A stretch of 64,000 nt of DNA from DASVHS01 sp038244815 (GCA_038244815.1 JBBRTB010000007.1:62001-126000), one strand, 5' to 3'. Numbered from the stretch's first letter, positions 15,741 through 24,710 are shown. Notes: generated by a model not told the origin, from the letters alone. Made by a program: numbers and translations.

Positions 15741-18611
15741 CTATCGCGGTCGCTGACGTCTTCGCGCGATGAATGCACCGATTGCAAGCAACACCGCCAC
15801 GGACCCAATCGCATACCACCTGATTGCGCCGCGCGCGGTGAACTGCGGGTGTGACGCCGGGTCGCCGGCCGCAATCCAGCCAGCCCATTGGCGCGCGTTG
15901 CGATAGGGGTGATCGCCCGCCGCGCGCAACTGAGCTCGGCGCAACGCTCCGGCCACCGAGCCGCCAGCGGCGATGCCGCGATACATCTCCTCCACGAACG
16001 CGGCCGAGCTCACGTCCTCGACATTCCAGAGCGTTCCCACCACCGTTTTCGCTCCGGCATAAGTGAACGCGCGGGCAAGGCTGTGCATCCCCTCCGCACT
16101 GGAGGTCGCTCCGCCCGCGGTTCTGCACGCGCTGAGAACGACGAGCTGTCCTGCGAGATCGAGCGAAGCGATCTCCCGCGGCTGGAGCCATCCGTCATCG
16201 CCGCTCGTCCCGCGTGCGAGCACAATTGCGGAGCGGGAGGGTATCTCCTGATCCAGGAATGCATGCGTGGCGAGGTGGATGGCCTTGTAATCGCGCAGCG
16301 GGCGGTGTTTGAACTCCGTCTCCGTGGCGCCGGCGCCGATGAGAGTCTCCACCTGTCCGTGCATCAGGCTGGTGATTTGCTCGACTTCGCGGCGGCTCGA
16401 CGGGAGCGGTCCGAGCTCGGCCCGGAGTGCCGGAAGGTTCGTGGCCCCGATGCCGTCCGCAAGCGGCGCGAGCGCAAAGAGATCGAACGGCGGCCGTCGC
16501 CCAGGACGCGAGCGCATCTCCGCGAGTGCCACCAGTGACGAGGCGTATGCGATCTCATAGCGGCTCATGATCGGCCGCGATGGATCTCCGGGATCAGGCA
16601 ACGCGGCGAACGGGAGCCCGGCCAGCGCGCCCGCAACGCAGATGAAGATGCGGTGCGTGCCCGCTCCCGCCACCGCCATGACGTCGGCGAGCAGCGTTCT
16701 GGAGAGCACCAGGCCGGGCCGAATGGCATCTTCGGAGCGCGGCCCGCTCAGGAGCGCGTCGAACAGGAGGATGCGCTGCTCGAGATCCGCGACAGGCCGC
16801 TCGAACATGCCAAACGTCCGGCGCGTAATGACGAACACTACGACGCGGTCGCTACGTACGGCGTATTCGACGAACACTTCGTCGGGAGCGAGATGAGCGG
16901 AGAGAACGTCGAGATGCTGCGGCCGTGAGGCGCGTATGTCCGCGCGCGGCCGCTCCACGACGTCCAGCTTCCGCTCCGCGTCGTCGAGACGCTGAAGAAG
17001 CAATCGCCGCCGAGCGAGCGGCACCCCCGGACCGGCCATCTCGATTTGCAGAGCGGAGACCTGCTCGGCATACCGATGCGCGCTTTCTGTCGCTGCCGAC
17101 GGCTCGCGCCACCGCACCACTTCGTTGGAATGCAACGCGTCGAACAGATTGCGGCTCCGCTCACGCTCCAGGACGAGGAACGCCTGCTCCCGACGCCCCA
17201 TATTCGCTCCTCGAGCGGATTCGAGCAGCGTCTCGAACCATTCCTCGTACATCTGATGGGTGGCGTTGACGAACGATGCGCGCTGGTCCGCGGACGGGAT
17301 GTTCGCGCGCACCGCATCGATCGTATCGGCCCCCTGGGCGAACAGCCTCAGCGCCGCGTCTGTGTCTCCGCGCGCGCGAGCAGCTTCCGCCATCCCCAGC
17401 AAGGCCTTCGAAACGAGCGTACGAATGCCGGCGGCGTTTGCGATGGCAAGCGCACTGGCATAGTCGGAGGCTGCCGCGGCGGCAGATCCTGTTCTCAGCT
17501 TCTGGTTGCCGGCTTCGAGCTTCAGCCTGACGCTGACGGCAGGCTCGCTCAGCGGCTCGAGAAGAATACCCGCCCGCTCCAGCGAACGTGTCGCGTCCGA
17601 TGTCTGGCCCATCAGGAACTGCACTCGGCTGAGCGAGACCAGCGTGTCAACGACCTCGACCCGGAAGCCTGCCTTCTCGAACATTTCCAGCGCGGTCTGA
17701 TACAGCGACAGTGCTGCGCTGAGGTCGCCTCGCTGTTCGGCGACGGCTCCCATGGCGTGAAGCGTCATCGCCTCCGGGTCCATCGATTCGAGCTTTCTGG
17801 CCTCCTCGAGCGCGCGCTCGTAATATCGTTCGGCGCCCGCAAGGTCGCCTTGCAGACGATCCATCTCCCCGGTCTCGTGCAGGACGTGCCAGACGCCGGA
17901 GATCATTCTGATCTTTTCTGCAGCCGTGCGAGCACGGTCGAAATAGCGAGATGCCTCCAGGTACTCTCCCTGCTCGGACAACCCTTTGCCGAGGTTGTAC
18001 GGAACGGAGAAGAAGAGTTGAGGTATGAAGGTGACGCCATTGCGAGCGCCGTCATCGAGCTCCTGAAGTGCCATGTGTGCGTAACGCACGCCGTCGGCAC
18101 CGCGTCCGCTGCGATCGGCGATGGCCGCGAGGCCGTTCAGCGCGCGAACGCGCATTGCGGCGTCGCCCCTCGACGTGGCCAGGCCCAGCATCAGCTCGAA
18201 CGTTTTCACCGCTTCGTCGTACTCACCGAGCTCGGCGTGCAGCGACCCGAGGGACACCAGGGCGCTGTTCTCGGTCTCGGCGTCACCCAGCTCTCGCGCC
18301 AGGCCGAGAGCGCGCTGCAGCGCCGCCAGCGCACACCCCTGGTGGTGGGTCGACATACACGCCGCGCCCAGTTTGACCTGTGCTTTCGCTTCGCGCCGTG
18401 TCTCGCCGCCGGCGACCGCCAGTGCGATCGCTTCGTGCAGAAGCGGCAGCGCCAGATCGGCCCGGCGTTGCTGTTGCGACTGCAGAGCCGAGGCGCGCTG
18501 CAGGAGCGAGTCGAACTGCTCGGGCGGAGTCTGAGTGGTGCCGGCGCCCGCCTCGACCGCGGCAAGAAGAATCACGGCGAATGCGAGCGGGCGAGACACG
18601 GTGGAGGACAT
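15741..18611 (-). CDS. TPR-CHAT protein, caspase-like protease candidate
   Basis: 956 residues. The N-terminus is a signal-like hydrophobic stretch (residues 8-24). TPR repeats run from about 35 to 420 (for example ALAALQRALGLARELGD and YYERALEEARKLE). A linker of about 150 residues with coiled character leads to a CHAT domain from roughly 640. The catalytic dyad is visible: His783 in LATHAFL and Cys829 in LSACRTAGG. A C-terminal helix (about 931-949) and an Arg-rich tail follow. CHAT is a caspase-fold family. The ATG directly abuts the anti-sigma stop (TAA-ATG), so it is translated with the sigma/anti-sigma pair and may act on it. The signal plus tail anchor suggest a periplasmic catalytic domain; that topology is inferred. 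Confidence 0.88.
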   Translation of the reverse strand: MSSTVSRPLAFAVILLAAVEAGAGTTQTPPEQFDSLLQRASALQSQQQRRADLALPLLHEAIALAVAGGETRREAKAQVKLGAACMSTHHQGCALAALQRALGLARELGDAETENSALVSLGSLHAELGEYDEAVKTFELMLGLATSRGDAAMRVRALNGLAAIADRSGRGADGVRYAHMALQELDDGARNGVTFIPQLFFSVPYNLGKGLSEQGEYLEASRYFDRARTAAEKIRMISGVWHVLHETGEMDRLQGDLAGAERYYERALEEARKLESMDPEAMTLHAMGAVAEQRGDLSAALSLYQTALEMFEKAGFRVEVVDTLVSLSRVQFLMGQTSDATRSLERAGILLEPLSEPAVSVRLKLEAGNQKLRTGSAAAAASDYASALAIANAAGIRTLVSKALLGMAEAARARGDTDAALRLFAQGADTIDAVRANIPSADQRASFVNATHQMYEEWFETLLESARGANMGRREQAFLVLERERSRNLFDALHSNEVVRWREPSAATESAHRYAEQVSALQIEMAGPGVPLARRRLLLQRLDDAERKLDVVERPRADIRASRPQHLDVLSAHLAPDEVFVEYAVRSDRVVVFVITRRTFGMFERPVADLEQRILLFDALLSGPRSEDAIRPGLVLSRTLLADVMAVAGAGTHRIFICVAGALAGLPFAALPDPGDPSRPIMSRYEIAYASSLVALAEMRSRPGRRPPFDLFALAPLADGIGATNLPALRAELGPLPSSRREVEQITSLMHGQVETLIGAGATETEFKHRPLRDYKAIHLATHAFLDQEIPSRSAIVLARGTSGDDGWLQPREIASLDLAGQLVVLSACRTAGGATSSAEGMHSLARAFTYAGAKTVVGTLWNVEDVSSAAFVEEMYRGIAAGGSVAGALRRAQLRAAGDHPYRNARQWAGWIAAGDPASHPQFTARGAIRWYAIGSVAVLLAIGAFIARRRQRPR

Positions 18612-19217
18612 TTATCTGGCGTCGCGTCGTACGACTTTCTGGAGTTCCGATCGGTCGATTGCAACGCCGCCGGCGTCGAGCGCCTGGACATTCCAGTAGA
18701 ACGTCGTGGCGGCCATGGGACCGCTCAACGGCACGGAGGCCGCGGTGTCGCTCGTTCGAACCGACTGGAGCGGTGTGCCGTCTTCACCGAAGAATTGCAC
18801 CAGATATTGTCGGGCTCGCGGATGCCGCTGCCAGTGAACGTTGAACGTTTCTCCGGCAATGCTGCCGGTGGCAGCGAGCGGTCTGGCTTCGGCGCCACGC
18901 GTGGCATCGCGGAGAGGTGCCTGGGAGCTGCGGCTCTGCCAGAAGCCGAGGCTGATGATCAGTGCCGCCGCGGCCGCAGCCAGGAACGAATAGCGAACGC
19001 TGCGCGGCACGGATCGGGTGGTGCGGTGAGCAGGACGCCTGTCGGTGGCCAGTGCAGCGCGGACTTCGATGGCCGCCTGCAGCTCGTCCGCGCAGCGGTC
19101 GCACGCGAAGAGATGCTCCTCGAATGTCTCGGCCGCTTCCCGGGAAAGCCGGCCAGCCGCGTAACGACGAAGAATCTCGTCATCGTCCCCGTACGGGCAT
19201 TGCATCGATTCGTTCAC
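18612..19217 (-). CDS. Membrane anti-sigma factor with ZAS zinc finger
   Basis: 201 residues from a GTG that overlaps the sigma stop (GTGA). The N-terminal half has the H-x3-C-x2-C zinc anti-sigma motif: His35, Cys39, Cys42 (EEHLFACDRC). One membrane helix lies at about 76-96. The external part (about 110-200) is a beta-rich FN3-like domain, HWQRHPRARQYLVQFF to TTFYWNVQALDAGG. By family logic the cytosolic ZAS domain holds the adjacent ECF sigma inactive until the outer domain senses something or the protein is cleaved. Confidence 0.87.
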   Translation of the reverse strand: MNESMQCPYGDDDEILRRYAAGRLSREAAETFEEHLFACDRCADELQAAIEVRAALATDRRPAHRTTRSVPRSVRYSFLAAAAAALIISLGFWQSRSSQAPLRDATRGAEARPLAATGSIAGETFNVHWQRHPRARQYLVQFFGEDGTPLQSVRTSDTAASVPLSGPMAATTFYWNVQALDAGGVAIDRSELQKVVRRDAR

Positions 19218-19936
19218 GCTCGAGCTTGTGTTCCCTCTCCGACCGAAACGTTTCCGTCGTCGTCATCGCTCAGCAGAGCGGACAACCGTTTCAGGGCTCG
19301 GTGTTTCCGAACCCGGAGCGTCCCCGCGTCGATGCCCAGCGTCTGCGCGATCTGGGCGTTCGGAAGCGCCTCGACATAGAGCAGGCGGAGCAATTCGCGA
19401 TCCTCGTGGCCCAACTTCTCCATGGCGGCCCGCACCTGGTCGCGCCTGCCGTCTTCGATCAGGGCCGTCATCGGATCCGCTTCGGATCCGGTGGTAGTGG
19501 CCTGAGTGCGGCCGAACATCGACATGGCTCCATTTTCTCTTCGTGCCGATCTGGCCTGATGGAGACAGATGTTTCTTGCCGTCTGAAAGAGGAAGGCAGG
19601 CAGAGCGTCGAGGTTTCTCACCTTCTGATCGCGAACCGCTTCGAGTACGCGGCGGATCGTCTCCTGCGCGACGTCTTCGGCCGCGTTGCGGTCCGGCAGC
19701 CGCCGTGCCGCAAAGAGGCACAACCGCGTCCAGTAGCGTCTGCTGAGATCCACCGCCAGCGCTTCGGCAAAATGCTCCGCCGGCGCCGAGAGGTCAATCC
19801 TGCTCTGCGGGTCGTCCGCCGGCTTCCCGGCAGGTGACAGTGGGACTCGGGGGGTGGTGATTGCCCATTGTGTTCCCGAAGGGTGGCACTGGCAACTTTC
19901 GCCGGTCCTGTAACGCGGTGAGGCCATCGGCAACAT
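19214..19936 (-). CDS. ECF-family RNA polymerase sigma factor
   Basis: About 240 residues if started at ATG 19936; ATG 19927 is the alternative. Neither has a strong ribosome site, though GGAAGAG abuts the first. Region 2 is RRLPDRNAAEDVAQETIRR and FLFQTARNICLHQARS, with the promoter-melting helix. Region 4 is DRELLRLLYVEALPNAQIAQ followed by GTLRVRKHRALKRL, a helix-turn-helix for the -35 element. The first 60 residues or so are unlike known sigma N-termini. First gene of the sigma/anti-sigma/TPR-CHAT operon and divergent from the kelch protein gene, a likely target. Confidence 0.88.
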   Translation of the reverse strand: MLPMASPRYRTGESCQCHPSGTQWAITTPRVPLSPAGKPADDPQSRIDLSAPAEHFAEALAVDLSRRYWTRLCLFAARRLPDRNAAEDVAQETIRRVLEAVRDQKVRNLDALPAFLFQTARNICLHQARSARRENGAMSMFGRTQATTTGSEADPMTALIEDGRRDQVRAAMEKLGHEDRELLRLLYVEALPNAQIAQTLGIDAGTLRVRKHRALKRLSALLSDDDDGNVSVGEGTQARA

Positions 19937-20120
19937 CTCTTCCGAACAGACAAGATGATGATGCCAGCAACGCTCTTGGCCGCCGCCCTCGCCTTCTGAG
20001 CCGCGGCTGTGAATCGGGCGACCAACGACGACTGGGCGGCTGAGGGACAAGATGCAGTAGAGCGGGTCTCGAAGCTGACCGCCCACGCCAAACCAGTGCA
20101 GTTGATTTCGCCCGTCCGTT

Positions 20121-20139
20121 CCGGACAAGTCACGTCCGG
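20121..20139. promoter_or_regulatory. Short inverted repeat before the kelch-protein gene
   Basis: CCGGAC (20121-20126), a seven-base spacer and GTCCGG (20134-20139) form a perfect six-base dyad, 27 bases ahead of ATG 20166. It could be an operator or an mRNA hairpin. No second copy was recognised. Confidence 0.3.
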
Positions 20140-20165
20140 TGTGCACTAGAGAGACAGGTACTCCA

Positions 20166-23100
20166 ATGCGATTTTCGATGTCGGTATCGAAAGCGACACT
20201 CCTTCTGACGGCGTGGGCACTTCTTCTTCCCGGCCCGCTGTCTGGAGCGGAGATGCACCCCGTGGAGGCGCAGTTGCGGCGGAGCTTCCCTTCCGTTCCA
20301 CTCGACTCGTCAGCCGCTTTCGATGCGGCCGATTCCAAGGTGAATGGGCGAAGCGTTCGGGGTCTGCGATCGCATCGCGGTGAGCCGGGGGCTTTGCGGG
20401 TGACCTATCCGCAATGGTACGACCAGCCGATCGTCGTCGAGGCAGGAAGCCAGCGCGTCGTTCTCCGTGCCATCGGAGCGCGCGCCGCGGCGGCGGCGCA
20501 ATCCGGGGGCAAGCTCGTCTACGAACACGCCTATGACTCCACGGACAGCGTCCAGGTGCCGGGCGCCGGTCGCAGCGAAGAGCTGCTGCTGCTCCACGAT
20601 CAACGCGCCCCTCTCGTCTACGACTACGAGATCGTCGAATCCGAGGGCGTGGCCGGGGTCGCTCTCGACGGAGGAGCCGTTCGCTTTCTGCCGATGACCA
20701 CAGCGATGCTGCCATCAGCCTTCGGCGTGACAAGCGGACAATTTCCGCCGCCGGAGCCATCACTGCAGATCGATCGTCCCTGGGTGATTGATGCGAATGG
20801 GAAGCGCTCGGAATCACACGCGCGATGGACGCTCATCGGCGGAGCGATGCCGACGACCGTTCGTCTGACTGTCAGCGTCGATCAGCTTTCGTATCCAGTT
20901 CTGGTCGATCCCTCGTTCAGCACGACCGGCAGCATGGGAACCGCGCGCAATTATCACACGGCGACGCTGCTGCCGAACGGCAAGGTGCTCGTCGCAGGCG
21001 GTGATAACGGGTTCGCGACAAATTCGGCTGAGCTCTACGACCCGGCCACCGGTATCTTCACTGCGACCGGTAGCATGATGACGGCGCGCGTGTATCACAG
21101 CGCCACGCTGCTGCCGAACGGCAAGGTGCTCGTCGCCGGCGGATACGATCCCACTCTGCGTACCAGCTTCGCTTCGGCGGAACTCTACAATCCGGCCACC
21201 GGCACGTTCAGTCCAGCCGGGAACCTTACGGGACCGCGAAGCTTTCAGACCGCGACACTGCTGAAGAACGGGAAGGTTCTCCTGGCCGGCGGAGGGGACG
21301 ACGTTGGTACGCTGGCCTCGGCCGAGCTCTACGATCCTGCAGTCGGTGCGGGAGGGACTTTCACCGCGACGGGAAGTCTGGCCACCGCGCGATACACCCA
21401 CACTGCGACGTTGCTTCCGGACGGGAAGGTGCTCATCGCCGGCGGTATTGGATCGACCTACCTCCTCTCGGCCGAGGTGTTCGATCCGGCCGGCGGCACA
21501 AACGGTTCCTTCTCTTCCGCCGGGAGCATGGCGGTCGCGCGCGCTTATCACACGGCCACGCTGCTGGCGAACGGAAAGGTGCTCATCGCGGCCGGGGTTG
21601 GCATCGGCGCCGCTCAATTGACATCGGCCGAGCTCTACACGCCCTCGAGCAACAGCTTTGGCGGGACCGGTTCTCTCTCGACAGCCCGCGAGCGTCACAC
21701 GGCGACGCTGCTGCCCAATGGGAAAGTGCTCATCGCCGGCGGCATCGGGGCGTCCTATAACACTATGGCAGAGTTGTACGACCCGGCAGGCGCCGGGACG
21801 TTCAGCGACACCGGGTCGATCCTCACACGCAAGGAGCACACGGCGACGCTGCTGCCCAGTGGCCGGGTCCTGCTGGCCGGCGGCCAGAACAGCGGAGGAA
21901 AGTTGACCTCGGCCCAGTTGTATGACCAGGCCGCGGGGACCTTCGGCCCCACCGGGAGTCTGGCGACGCCGCGAAACTCTCACACGACGACGCTGTTGCC
22001 GAACGGGAAGGTGCTCATCGCCGCCGGATACAACGGCACCGTTTACCTCGCCTCGGCCGAGCTGTACGACCCGGCCGCGGGGACTTTCAGCTCCACGGGG
22101 AGTCTGGCGGCGGCGCGCCGCCAGCACACGTCGACGCTGCTGCCGAACGGGAAGGTGCTGATCGCCGGCGGATACAACGATGTCTCGCCGTTTTACCTCG
22201 CCTCGGCCGAGCTGTACGACCCGGCCGCGGGGACCTTCAGCCCCACGGGGAGTCTTGCGACGGCGCGCTTCCAACACACGGCAACGCTGTTGCCGAACGG
22301 GAAGGTACTGATCGCCGGCGGATACAACGATGTCTCGCCGTTTTACCTCGCCTCGGCCGAGCTGTACGACCCGGCCGCGGGGACCTTCAGCCCCACGGGG
22401 AGTCTGGCGACGGCGCGAGTCAATCACACGGCGACGCTGCTGCCGAACGGGAAGGTGCTGATCGCCGGCGGGACCAACGCGGGTTCCCTCGCCTCTGCCG
22501 AACTGTACGACCCGGCCGCGGGGACCTTCAGCCCCACCATGGCGAGTCTGACGACGGCGCGCGCCGGGCACGCGGCGACGCTGCTGCCGAACGGGAAGGT
22601 GCTGATCTTCGGCGGGTTCAGCGGTGTCTCTAATCTCGCTTCGGCCGAGCTGTACTACCCGGCCGCGGGGACCTTCAGCTCCACGGGGAGTATGACGACG
22701 CCGCGCCTCCGCCCCAGGGCGGCGCTGCTGCCGAACGGGAAGGTGCTGATCTTCGGGTACGACCCCACCTCGGCCGAGCTGTACGACCCGAACAATGGCG
22801 TCTTCCTCGCCACAGGCAGCACGGTGACACCTCGCAGCAGCGCCACTACAGCAACGCTGCTGCTGAACGGCAAAGTCCTGGTCGTAGGAGACCAGGATCC
22901 AGATATTTGTGCTCCTTGCCCTGCGGCCGAGCTTTACGATGTCGGTGATGGTTATGCCGACGCACGACGACCGCTCATCACTACCATTCCGTCGATTCTG
23001 CACCAGCCATCTCCCCTGACACTCGCCGGCAGCGGCTTCCTCGGTGATTCGGAAGGTTCGTCGGGCACGATGGGCAACTCAGCAACGAATTACCCGTTGC

Positions 23101-24092
23101 TGCAGCTCCAGCGTATCGACAACGAACAGACGATGATCATCCCCGCCGGCTCGGCGTGGAGCGATACGAGTTTCACGTCGACGACCCTGAGCGGACTGCC
23201 GACCGGCCACTATCGCGTCACCATCATCACAAACGCGATTCCGAGCGTGCAGCAGATTGTTGCGATCACCGGACCGCTCCCGACGATCACGAATATCAAT
23301 CCGAACAGCGGCCCGATCGCGGGGGGACAATCGGTGACCGTCAACGGAGCGAACCTCAGCAACGGCACGGTGACAATAGCCGGGACCCAGGTGTCGACGA
23401 CTTCGACCGCGACCAGCGCGACATTCTTGACACCGGCCCATTCCACAGCGGGGCCGGTCGATGTCATGGTCACAACGCCGGACGGCAGCATCACGTCTGC
23501 CGGCGGTTACACGTACATGGTTCCTGCTCCTTCCAACCTCAACGCGATCGCGACCAGCCCGACTTCCGTGATGATCACCTGGACCGGGGTCGGCGCGGCG
23601 AGCTACGAGGTCGTGCGCAGCGCGAACAGCACGACATTCACTCTCGTCGGCACCACGGCTGGAGTCTCGACAACCGACAGCACCGCGGCCGCGAATACCG
23701 CATACCTCTACAAAGTCCGCGCGCTCGACGCCGCCAGCAACGCCGGTCCGTACAGCGGCATCGATCTGGCGACGACCGTCATGTTCACCGATGACCCTCT
23801 CATCGCCGGCGCGACCATCATGAAAGTGGTGCACATCACCGAACTTCGGCTGGCCGTGAACGCCGTCCGCACTCTGGCCGGACTCTCCGCGGGAATCTTC
23901 ACCGATCCGACCATCACGCCGGGCGTGACTCCGATCAAGGCCGCGCACATCGCGAACCTTCGCACGGCGCTGGATGCCGCTCGCGGGACCCTCGGCCTGG
24001 CGTCCCTGATCTATACAGATCCGACGATCACACCGGGCACGACGGTGATCAAGGCCGCTCACGTGGCGCAACTGCGCGCAGGAACGCAATAA
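20166..24092 (+). CDS. Large secreted kelch-repeat protein with IPT, FN3 and C-terminal repeat modules
   Basis: 1308 residues from ATG 20166; an in-frame GTG at 20139 would add nine residues ahead of a good signal peptide. After a 230-residue N-terminal region come about 14 kelch-like repeats of 45-50 residues (core HTATLLPNGKVLVAGG, then SAELYDPATGTF), expected to form one or two beta-propellers. An IPT/TIG domain follows (ITNINPNSGPIAGGQSVTV), then an FN3 domain (NLNAIATSPTSVMITW). The C-terminal 105 residues carry three copies of a TDPxITPGxTxIKAAH-xxLR unit. It is probably exported and surface or envelope bound. It is divergent from the ECF/CHAT operon. Function unknown. Confidence 0.85.
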   Translation: MRFSMSVSKATLLLTAWALLLPGPLSGAEMHPVEAQLRRSFPSVPLDSSAAFDAADSKVNGRSVRGLRSHRGEPGALRVTYPQWYDQPIVVEAGSQRVVLRAIGARAAAAAQSGGKLVYEHAYDSTDSVQVPGAGRSEELLLLHDQRAPLVYDYEIVESEGVAGVALDGGAVRFLPMTTAMLPSAFGVTSGQFPPPEPSLQIDRPWVIDANGKRSESHARWTLIGGAMPTTVRLTVSVDQLSYPVLVDPSFSTTGSMGTARNYHTATLLPNGKVLVAGGDNGFATNSAELYDPATGIFTATGSMMTARVYHSATLLPNGKVLVAGGYDPTLRTSFASAELYNPATGTFSPAGNLTGPRSFQTATLLKNGKVLLAGGGDDVGTLASAELYDPAVGAGGTFTATGSLATARYTHTATLLPDGKVLIAGGIGSTYLLSAEVFDPAGGTNGSFSSAGSMAVARAYHTATLLANGKVLIAAGVGIGAAQLTSAELYTPSSNSFGGTGSLSTARERHTATLLPNGKVLIAGGIGASYNTMAELYDPAGAGTFSDTGSILTRKEHTATLLPSGRVLLAGGQNSGGKLTSAQLYDQAAGTFGPTGSLATPRNSHTTTLLPNGKVLIAAGYNGTVYLASAELYDPAAGTFSSTGSLAAARRQHTSTLLPNGKVLIAGGYNDVSPFYLASAELYDPAAGTFSPTGSLATARFQHTATLLPNGKVLIAGGYNDVSPFYLASAELYDPAAGTFSPTGSLATARVNHTATLLPNGKVLIAGGTNAGSLASAELYDPAAGTFSPTMASLTTARAGHAATLLPNGKVLIFGGFSGVSNLASAELYYPAAGTFSSTGSMTTPRLRPRAALLPNGKVLIFGYDPTSAELYDPNNGVFLATGSTVTPRSSATTATLLLNGKVLVVGDQDPDICAPCPAAELYDVGDGYADARRPLITTIPSILHQPSPLTLAGSGFLGDSEGSSGTMGNSATNYPLLQLQRIDNEQTMIIPAGSAWSDTSFTSTTLSGLPTGHYRVTIITNAIPSVQQIVAITGPLPTITNINPNSGPIAGGQSVTVNGANLSNGTVTIAGTQVSTTSTATSATFLTPAHSTAGPVDVMVTTPDGSITSAGGYTYMVPAPSNLNAIATSPTSVMITWTGVGAASYEVVRSANSTTFTLVGTTAGVSTTDSTAAANTAYLYKVRALDAASNAGPYSGIDLATTVMFTDDPLIAGATIMKVVHITELRLAVNAVRTLAGLSAGIFTDPTITPGVTPIKAAHIANLRTALDAARGTLGLASLIYTDPTITPGTTVIKAAHVAQLRAGTQ
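22141..22418 (+). repeat. Near-identical 150-bp tandem coding repeat
   Basis: Bases 22141-22268 recur at 22291-22418 with an offset of exactly 150 and only two mismatches. Each unit encodes one 50-residue kelch repeat. The identity at the DNA level, while other repeats of the gene differ, shows a recent unit duplication or gene conversion. Confidence 0.9.
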
Positions 24093-24166
24093 GAATAAGG
24101 ATGAGGAACCGGAGTTCCGAGCGACGCAACGTCGACACGGCCAGGGAGTCCGCACGGTCACGGCGG

Positions 24167-24197
24167 TTAACAACTATATGACCATATGGTTATATTG
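24167..24197 (+). promoter_or_regulatory. arsR promoter with ArsR-type operator
   Basis: TTAACA (24167-24172), an 18-base spacer and TATATT (24191-24196) form a sigma-70 type promoter. The palindrome ATATGACCATATGGTTATAT fills the spacer and the -10 box. The predicted transcription start falls at the ATG itself (24203). The 26 bases 24172-24197 are identical to 14613-14638 at the efflux operon. Confidence 0.82.
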
Positions 24198-24202
24198 CCA
24201 AC

Positions 24203-24613
24203 ATGATGCATGGATGTGGATCGGGCGGTATGATGAGAGGCGGCATGGCTGGTAAGAAGCGGTCAGCGGCTCTTTCGACGGCGGCGATCGAGATGATCGC
24301 TTCGCGGTTCCGGACCCTGGGGGAGCCCCTGCGCATCCGCATCATCCAGGAGCTGGAATCAGGTGAGAAGACGGTCTCCCAGATCGTCGGTGCCGTCGGC
24401 TCCACTCAACCCAACGTCAGCAAACACCTCCGCCTTCTGCAGGAGGCCGGCATCGTCGGCCGCCGGCAGGAGGGCAACCTCGTCTACTGCTACGTCAGCG
24501 ACGACAGCGTCCTTCACCTCTGTGACGCCGTTTGCACGAGTCTCGGCGAACGGTTAGGGCGCGATGCCAGGGTCGCCGCCGAATTGAACCGCGGGATGGG
24601 GAGGCGGCGTTGA
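24203..24613 (+). CDS. ArsR/SmtB-family repressor, probable regulator of the distant efflux operon
   Basis: 136 residues. A Gly/Met-rich N-tail with Cys5 (MMHGCGSGGMM) precedes a winged helix-turn-helix: FRTLGEPLRIRIIQELESGE, QIVGAVGSTQPNVSKHLRLL and GRRQEGNLVYCYVSD. Cysteines also occur at YCYV and LHLCDAVC, which could form a metal or thiol sensor site, but the canonical ELCVCDL metal box is absent. No ribosome site precedes ATG 24203 and the promoter implies a leaderless mRNA. The operator in its own promoter suggests autoregulation. The same operator at 14.6 kb suggests that it also controls the RND operon. Confidence 0.88.
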   Translation: MMHGCGSGGMMRGGMAGKKRSAALSTAAIEMIASRFRTLGEPLRIRIIQELESGEKTVSQIVGAVGSTQPNVSKHLRLLQEAGIVGRRQEGNLVYCYVSDDSVLHLCDAVCTSLGERLGRDARVAAELNRGMGRRR

Positions 24614-24708
24614 GCAACGTTTCCGACCTGCTCCTCTTCGCCGCCTTCGCGGTGGCCTGGTTCCTGTTGGTCCGCGTGATTCTTCCGCGGCTCGGCGTCC
24701 CCACGTGA
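24610..24708 (+). CDS. Small single-helix membrane protein coupled to arsR
   Basis: 32 residues from TTG 24610, whose last two bases form the start of the arsR stop (TTGA overlap). The sequence is one hydrophobic helix (VSDLLLFAAFAVAWFLLVRV) with a short basic tail ending RLGVPT. The length and the overlap suggest a real, translationally coupled small protein. It is not recognised. It ends at TGA 24706-24708, just before a hairpin repeat. Confidence 0.5.
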   Translation: MSNVSDLLLFAAFAVAWFLLVRVILPRLGVPT

Positions 24709-24710
24709 GG

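Noticed and set aside
19860..20135. Structured-RNA or riboswitch-like region between the ECF operon and the kelch gene
   Set aside because: Short GC stems occur on both strands, but no known riboswitch core was recognised and the region partly codes for the sigma N-terminus.
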